A DNA stretch of 64,000 nt. It comes from an uncultured Chitinophagaceae bacterium (lineage in GTDB: Bacteria; Bacteroidota; Bacteroidia; Chitinophagales; Chitinophagaceae). Below, in pieces: positions 60,732 to 64,000 of the stretch. Position numbers and translations under genes: made by a program. The DNA is taken from assembly GCA_937862815.1 (NCBI GenBank), contig CALMED010000024.1, positions 1-64,000 on the forward strand. Direction: 5' to 3'. The notes under the pieces are model-generated. The model saw nothing but the letters and a program-made list of their open reading frames with translations. It was not told where the DNA came from and made no database searches. Within the stretch, counting starts at the first letter, position 1, and every line of letters starts with the position of its first letter.

Positions 60732-61883
60732 TTACACTTTAATATAAATCTTCCTCCGGTCCAACCAATAGCAAATAGCCCAATACATGACAATCATACT
60801 CACCGCATAGAAGAGCGAACCATTCTCCGGGATACCCGGAATCTGTTTGCAGATTGTATCGTAGTACCAGCCAAAGGGGCTGAGATAACGGGGCGAGCCA
60901 TCAGGGGTAAAGCCGTTGGGGATGCGGATCAGGCCCAGCAGCCGTGGTAAAAAGCCGCTCAGTACAAAAATGAACAACGGATTTTTCCCGAACACATCAA
61001 AAAAGCGGGTCCACCATCCGCGAACCTGCCGGAACTCAACCAGGTAGATGAGGGTGGCAATGGTATAGATGGCCAGGCCGGTGGTATACAGGGTATAGGA
61101 ACTGGTCCAGATTTTTTTGTTGATGGGGAAAACGGCCCCCCAGGCCAGCCCGGCAACCGACAGTACGGTGGCGGCCACAAAAAGGCCGGTTACCATTTCA
61201 TAGGTCTTGCCTTTCTGCTGGATGTAGTCGCCCACCAGGTAACCAAAGATGACCTGGGCGATGGCGGCGAAACTGCTCATCAGGCCCTCCGGGTCGAAGG
61301 GAACCCCCTCCCCCTTGTACAGGTGGGCGGCACCCAGGATGGCTTTGTCCAGTTCCGTTCCAAACCAGCCCTGCAGGCTGTAGGGGTCCCCCGGTGTTCC
61401 GGCCCACAGGCAGAGCACCCAGTAAAACAATAACAAAACACCGGCGGCCACAAAGGCGCCCCGGGGCTTCAGGTAATACACCAGAACGGATGCAAAAAAG
61501 TAACAGAGGGCGATGCGTTGCAGTACACCCATGATACGGATATTTTCCAGTGTCTTGAAAATCAATTTGTTATCGCTCCATTTGACAAACGGGCTCCAAT
61601 GGAGCAACAGTCCGATACTAAAGATGAGAACAGTGCGTTTTAGTACTTTCCGCCAGAATGGGCCGGGACCGCCTGCCTGCAGCCGGGGCATCACAAACGC
61701 CATGGCGTTTCCAACGGCAAACAGGAAAAAGGGGAATACCAGATCGGTGGGGGTGCAGTCGTGCCAGGGAGCGTGCTTGAGCGGAGCGTACATGTGCGAC
61801 CAGGAGCCGGGGTTGTTGACCAGGATCATCAGGGCCACGGTGGCGCCGCGGAAGACGTCGAGGGAGTAGAAACGTTGTTGCAA
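60732..61883 (-). CDS. HGSNAT-like membrane acyltransferase (DUF5009/NagX group)
   Basis: The 383-residue membrane protein has about eleven hydrophobic segments and the family start MQQRFYSLDVFRGATVALMI, with LVNNPGSW, HDCTPTDLVFPFFLFAVG (catalytic His/Asp region), GVLQRIALCYF and NPLFIFVLSG. Relatives include human heparan-alpha-glucosaminide N-acetyltransferase, which moves acetyl groups across a membrane to glucosamine, and bacterial NagX. The start codon is TTG at 61883; the family N terminus supports it and no ATG fits. It is convergent with the MurU-like gene. Confidence 0.88.
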   Translation of the reverse strand: MQQRFYSLDVFRGATVALMILVNNPGSWSHMYAPLKHAPWHDCTPTDLVFPFFLFAVGNAMAFVMPRLQAGGPGPFWRKVLKRTVLIFSIGLLLHWSPFVKWSDNKLIFKTLENIRIMGVLQRIALCYFFASVLVYYLKPRGAFVAAGVLLLFYWVLCLWAGTPGDPYSLQGWFGTELDKAILGAAHLYKGEGVPFDPEGLMSSFAAIAQVIFGYLVGDYIQQKGKTYEMVTGLFVAATVLSVAGLAWGAVFPINKKIWTSSYTLYTTGLAIYTIATLIYLVEFRQVRGWWTRFFDVFGKNPLFIFVLSGFLPRLLGLIRIPNGFTPDGSPRYLSPFGWYYDTICKQIPGIPENGSLFYAVSMIVMYWAICYWLDRRKIYIKV

Positions 61884-62044
61884 GCAGGTAGTTTGAAGAT
61901 TTTAAATTAAGAAAGTTCCGTGATTGTGGCTGTACAGCAGGCGATAAATTTTCGGAATACGGGTTTCTATGTTCCTTTTTTTACAAAAGGCAGCAGGCGG
62001 CAGGACGAGTGGCCGTCAACGCAGGGATAAAGCCGTTAAAACCA

Positions 62045-62052
62045 TATATTTG
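62045..62052 (+). promoter_or_regulatory. -7 promoter box of the exopolysaccharide operon
   Basis: TATATTTG is an exact TAnnTTTG match. The transcript would start near 62056 and run through the leader hairpins before the UpxY-like gene at 62267. Confidence 0.5.
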
Positions 62053-62063
62053 CAACCAAACTG

Positions 62064-62080
62064 AACAGGCGCCGCCTGTT
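62064..62080 (+). promoter_or_regulatory. First leader hairpin, possible antiterminator-protein recognition site
   Basis: AACAGGC (62064-62070) pairs perfectly with GCCTGTT (62074-62080) around GCC. It would lie about 10 nt from the RNA 5' end. NusG paralogues such as LoaP and RfaH recognise leader hairpins or pause sites, so this is a candidate contact. Confidence 0.4.
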
Positions 62081-62122
62081 GTATGCACGATGATCGTATT
62101 AACGGAGCAACCACAGCTAACA

Positions 62123-62169
62123 GGGTCCGTACGGACAATAAGGATTTACCAATAAAGGGTAACGGACCC
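62123..62169 (+). promoter_or_regulatory. Candidate antiterminator pairing
   Basis: GGGTCCGT (62123-62130) is exactly complementary to ACGGACCC (62162-62169), which is the left arm of the terminator stem. The two structures cannot form together. The segment GTCCGTACGGAC (62125-62136) is also self-complementary and could hold the left strand in a third form. Confidence 0.5.
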
Positions 62170-62193
62170 ACGGGTTCGTTTACCCTTTTTTTT
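62154..62193 (+). terminator. Leader intrinsic terminator (attenuator)
   Basis: AAAGGGTAACGGACCC (62154-62169) pairs with GGGTTCGTTTACCCTTT (62172-62188) with one bulged base and a mismatch, followed by eight T. It lies between the promoter and the first gene, 74 bp before the UpxY start, and so would stop transcription of the whole operon unless overridden. Confidence 0.75.
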
Positions 62194-62266
62194 ATATTAT
62201 GTATTAATCCAGTTGCTCAGTTCTATTGAATAAATGGGACTGAGAAAGCGAAGCTTTTGCCCCAAA

Positions 62267-62767
62267 ATGTCTGAAACAAAAAACTGGTACGTTGTTTATA
62301 CCAAACCCCGCTGGGAGAAAAAGGTCAGTGGCCTGATTGCCCGCAAAGGGTTGGAGGTGTATTGCCCGCTCAACAAAGTGCGGCGGAGATGGAGCGACCG
62401 CTACAAAGTGGTGGAAGAGCCCTTGTTTAAGTCGTACGTTTTTGTGCACATAGCGGAGGAAGATCAGATCCGCATCCGCCTTACCGACGGGGTTGTGAAC
62501 TTTGTATACTGGCAGGGTAAGCCGGCCGTGGTGCGCCCGGAAGAAATCCAGGTGATCCGCCGGTTTCTGAAAGAGTACGAAGATGTGGTGGCCCGGCCGC
62601 TGGGGGTTACGCCCGGTCAGCGTGTGCGCGTGAAAACGGGTGTGCTGATGGACAGTGAAGGCCTGGTGGTGAAAGTGTGGAACCAACGCGTGTATGTACA
62701 GTTGGAAGCACTGGGATATGAACTATCGGCCCAGTTTGAAAAAACCAACCTCGAACCAGTTTTATAA
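62267..62767 (+). CDS. UpxY/NusG-like transcription antiterminator
   Basis: The 166-residue NusG paralogue has the NGN domain at about residues 5-110 (NWYVVYTKPRWEKKV, VYCPLNKVRR, PLFKSYVFVHI) and a KOW-like C-terminal part (PGQRVRVKTGVLMDSEGLVV). UpxY proteins in Bacteroides prevent early termination in the leader of the capsule locus they belong to. Here an attenuator-like terminator lies just upstream, and export genes follow, so the protein probably reads through its own leader. The start ATG 62267 gives the family N terminus. Confidence 0.9.
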   Translation: MSETKNWYVVYTKPRWEKKVSGLIARKGLEVYCPLNKVRRRWSDRYKVVEEPLFKSYVFVHIAEEDQIRIRLTDGVVNFVYWQGKPAVVRPEEIQVIRRFLKEYEDVVARPLGVTPGQRVRVKTGVLMDSEGLVVKVWNQRVYVQLEALGYELSAQFEKTNLEPVL

Positions 62768-62810
62768 ACGAACGGGGCAGCGGGCAGGCTGCATCTTATA
62801 ATTTAAAATC

Positions 62811-63620
62811 ATGCGCTACATCGTCATTACCAGTCTGTTGATTTTTCTTCTGGCATCCTGTGTGACTTCGGAGAAGTTGCGGAAGGAAATCGTGTATTTC
62901 AACGAGGGATTGGATTCTTCCAAACTCGGCCAGTACCAGTTGGTGGAACCCGTGATCCAGAAGGGGGACCTGTTACAGATTTCCATTTCCTCCCGTAGTT
63001 CTTCTTCCAATCTGCTTTTTAGTCAGAACTACGCGCCTTCCAGTACGGGGACGCAGCAAACCGGTGCAGTATTGCAACAGAGCAGCCCGGCCGCATTGGG
63101 TTACCTCGTGGATATTACCACCGGCGATGTAAAGTTGCCCTTGCTGGGCACCATCCGGGCCGATGGCATGACCAAGCAACAGTTGGAGCAGGAAATCATA
63201 CAGCGTAGCGCCGAGTACCTGCGGGAACAGCCGATTGTGAACATCCGGTACCTGAACTTCCGGGTTACATTCCTGGGCAGTGTGGGACAGCCAGGCACCA
63301 GGATTTTTGATTCAGAACGTGTATCATTTTTGCAGGCCCTGGGGGAAGTAGGCGGCATCGTGCCGGGCGGGAACCTGAAAGAGATTCTGTTGTTCCGGGA
63401 GCAGAACGGTAAGCGGACCATGCATAAAATTGATCTGACCAATGGTGACTTTTTCAACTCAGGTAATTACTACCTCAAGCAAAACGATGTGGTGTATGTA
63501 AGTCCCACTGACCGGCAGCTATTTGCGTCTGACGTTTCGGCACAGCGCAGGCTCCAGTACCTCAACCTGGCTTTTGGAGTGGCAAATATCATTTTTATTT
63601 TAGTTAATATTTTACGTTAA
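62811..63620 (+). CDS. Polysaccharide export lipoprotein (Wza-like)
   Basis: The 269-residue outer-membrane protein has a lipobox FLLASC, the poly-export domain (YQLVEPVIQKGDLLQISIS, then VDITTGDVKLPLLGTIRADGMTKQQLEQ), one SLBB domain (FRVTFLGSVGQPGTRIFDSERVSFLQALGEVGGI) and a C-terminal hydrophobic helix (LAFGVANIIFILVNIL) that in Wza crosses the outer membrane. It is shorter than E. coli Wza (about 380), with only one SLBB copy. The next gene starts 10 bp downstream, so the two are in one operon. Confidence 0.92.
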   Translation: MRYIVITSLLIFLLASCVTSEKLRKEIVYFNEGLDSSKLGQYQLVEPVIQKGDLLQISISSRSSSSNLLFSQNYAPSSTGTQQTGAVLQQSSPAALGYLVDITTGDVKLPLLGTIRADGMTKQQLEQEIIQRSAEYLREQPIVNIRYLNFRVTFLGSVGQPGTRIFDSERVSFLQALGEVGGIVPGGNLKEILLFREQNGKRTMHKIDLTNGDFFNSGNYYLKQNDVVYVSPTDRQLFASDVSAQRRLQYLNLAFGVANIIFILVNILR

Positions 63621-63630
63621 TCGCATCAGG

Positions 63631-64000
63631 ATGAACCCAATGGACAACGAACAGCAACAGGCAAACCAGGAAGGCTCACGATTACTGACCTTCAAGGAAA
63701 TCCTGTTTAAATACATTTCACACCTGCCCCTGTTTTTCTTTTCACTGGGGATTGCACTGATTGTGGCCTGGGCCTATCTCCGTTGGGCTACCCCTGTTTA
63801 CAGTGTCTCATCCAGTATGATCGTAAAACAGGAGACGGCCGCTAACATCAAGGGAACGGATAAGTTCAGCAGCATTTTCGATGTGGGCGATAAGCTCAAT
63901 ATGCAGGATGAAATGGAACTGATCAAATCCAAAGAATTCAACATTCGTGTGGTGGAGGCATTACGACTGAACAATGTGTACATTGAGCATGGGAAAGTTA
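63631..64000 (+). CDS. Polysaccharide chain-length/co-polymerase protein (Wzz/Wzc-like), partial
   Basis: The window ends inside this gene; 123 codons are visible. A polar N terminus (MNPMDNEQQQANQEG) is followed by a membrane segment at about residues 32-52 (PLFFFSLGIALIVAWAYL) and the start of the Wzz domain, VYSVSSSMIVKQET and later DEMELIKSKEFNIRVVEAL. In Bacteroidota such proteins often continue into a tyrosine kinase domain; that part would lie beyond the window, so the type is undecided. Confidence 0.85.
   Translation, partial: MNPMDNEQQQANQEGSRLLTFKEILFKYISHLPLFFFSLGIALIVAWAYLRWATPVYSVSSSMIVKQETAANIKGTDKFSSIFDVGDKLNMQDEMELIKSKEFNIRVVEALRLNNVYIEHGKV

Larger units (their letters stand above)
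61884..62266. other. 383-bp leader region of the exopolysaccharide operon
   Basis: The right half carries a promoter box, a leader hairpin, an antiterminator candidate and an intrinsic terminator, each listed separately. The left half (61884-62040) contains only a T-run and no recognised gene or signal. Confidence 0.6.

Noticed and set aside
1-64000. tRNA or rRNA genes
   Set aside because: No cloverleaf with a TTCRA T-loop or rRNA-like segment was found by eye on either strand; a tRNA scan would be decisive.

Overview
The window reads as a chromosomal segment of a Bacteroidota bacterium, most likely of the Chitinophagaceae. The evidence is a SusC/SusD outer-membrane pair, the gliding lipoprotein GldH, an IcmF-type fused acyl-CoA mutase, an UpxY-type antiterminator in front of an exopolysaccharide export operon, many lipoproteins with Bacteroidota lipoboxes, almost no Shine-Dalgarno sequences, and several promoters with the Bacteroidota -7 box TAnnTTTG. 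Coding density is high, genes lie on both strands in short runs, and no rRNA, tRNA, CRISPR array, prophage or transposase gene was recognised.

Layout. 1-4.5 kb: 37-bp tandem repeats, dusB, then a CPBP protease, cdsA, a lipoprotein and psd (phospholipid synthesis). 4.5-11.4 kb: YHS lipoprotein, HAD phosphatase, SDR, BatD, a two-component system, gldH and yicC. 11.4-20 kb: an intergenic stretch with a candidate small RNA, an LpxD-like acyltransferase, a CarboxypepD_reg-like protein, an epimerase, 3-hydroxyacyl-CoA dehydrogenase, pheS, a formiminoglutamase-like protein and a Kef-type antiporter. 20-34 kb: a 170-bp palindromic element, a DacB-like protein, mutL, a NagZ/beta-lactamase fusion, ricT, holB, glutathione peroxidase, a choice-of-anchor Q lipoprotein, comF and radA. 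34-47 kb: a second candidate small RNA, a YugP-type protease, SusC/SusD, icmF, an acyl-CoA ligase, a WG-repeat protein and an AmpD-like lipoprotein. 47-58 kb: a GH63-type glucosidase, a four-gene SOS-type cassette (umuD, umuC, unknown, SRAP), rtcB, an amino-acid permease and an M1 peptidase. 58-64 kb: a kinase fused to a RapZ C-terminal domain, a MurU-like nucleotidyltransferase, an HGSNAT-like membrane acyltransferase, and the start of an exopolysaccharide operon behind an attenuator-like leader.

Three themes link the genes. First, cell-wall turnover: DacB-like peptidase, NagZ/beta-lactamase fusion, AmpD-like amidase, and an AmgK/MurU-like pair whose kinase carries a RapZ-type sensor domain. 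Second, DNA damage and tolerance: mutL, holB, radA, and a UmuDC/SRAP cassette whose UmuD has lost both catalytic residues. Third, envelope and surface: cdsA/psd, lpxD, SusCD, gldH and the export operon.

The most notable observations are the UmuD with Ala and Arg in place of the Ser/Lys dyad, the kinase-RapZ fusion next to a MurU-like gene, the mutually exclusive hairpins in front of the UpxY gene, two putative small RNAs with 16 nt of perfect complementarity, and palindromic repeats lying inside the icmF linker.
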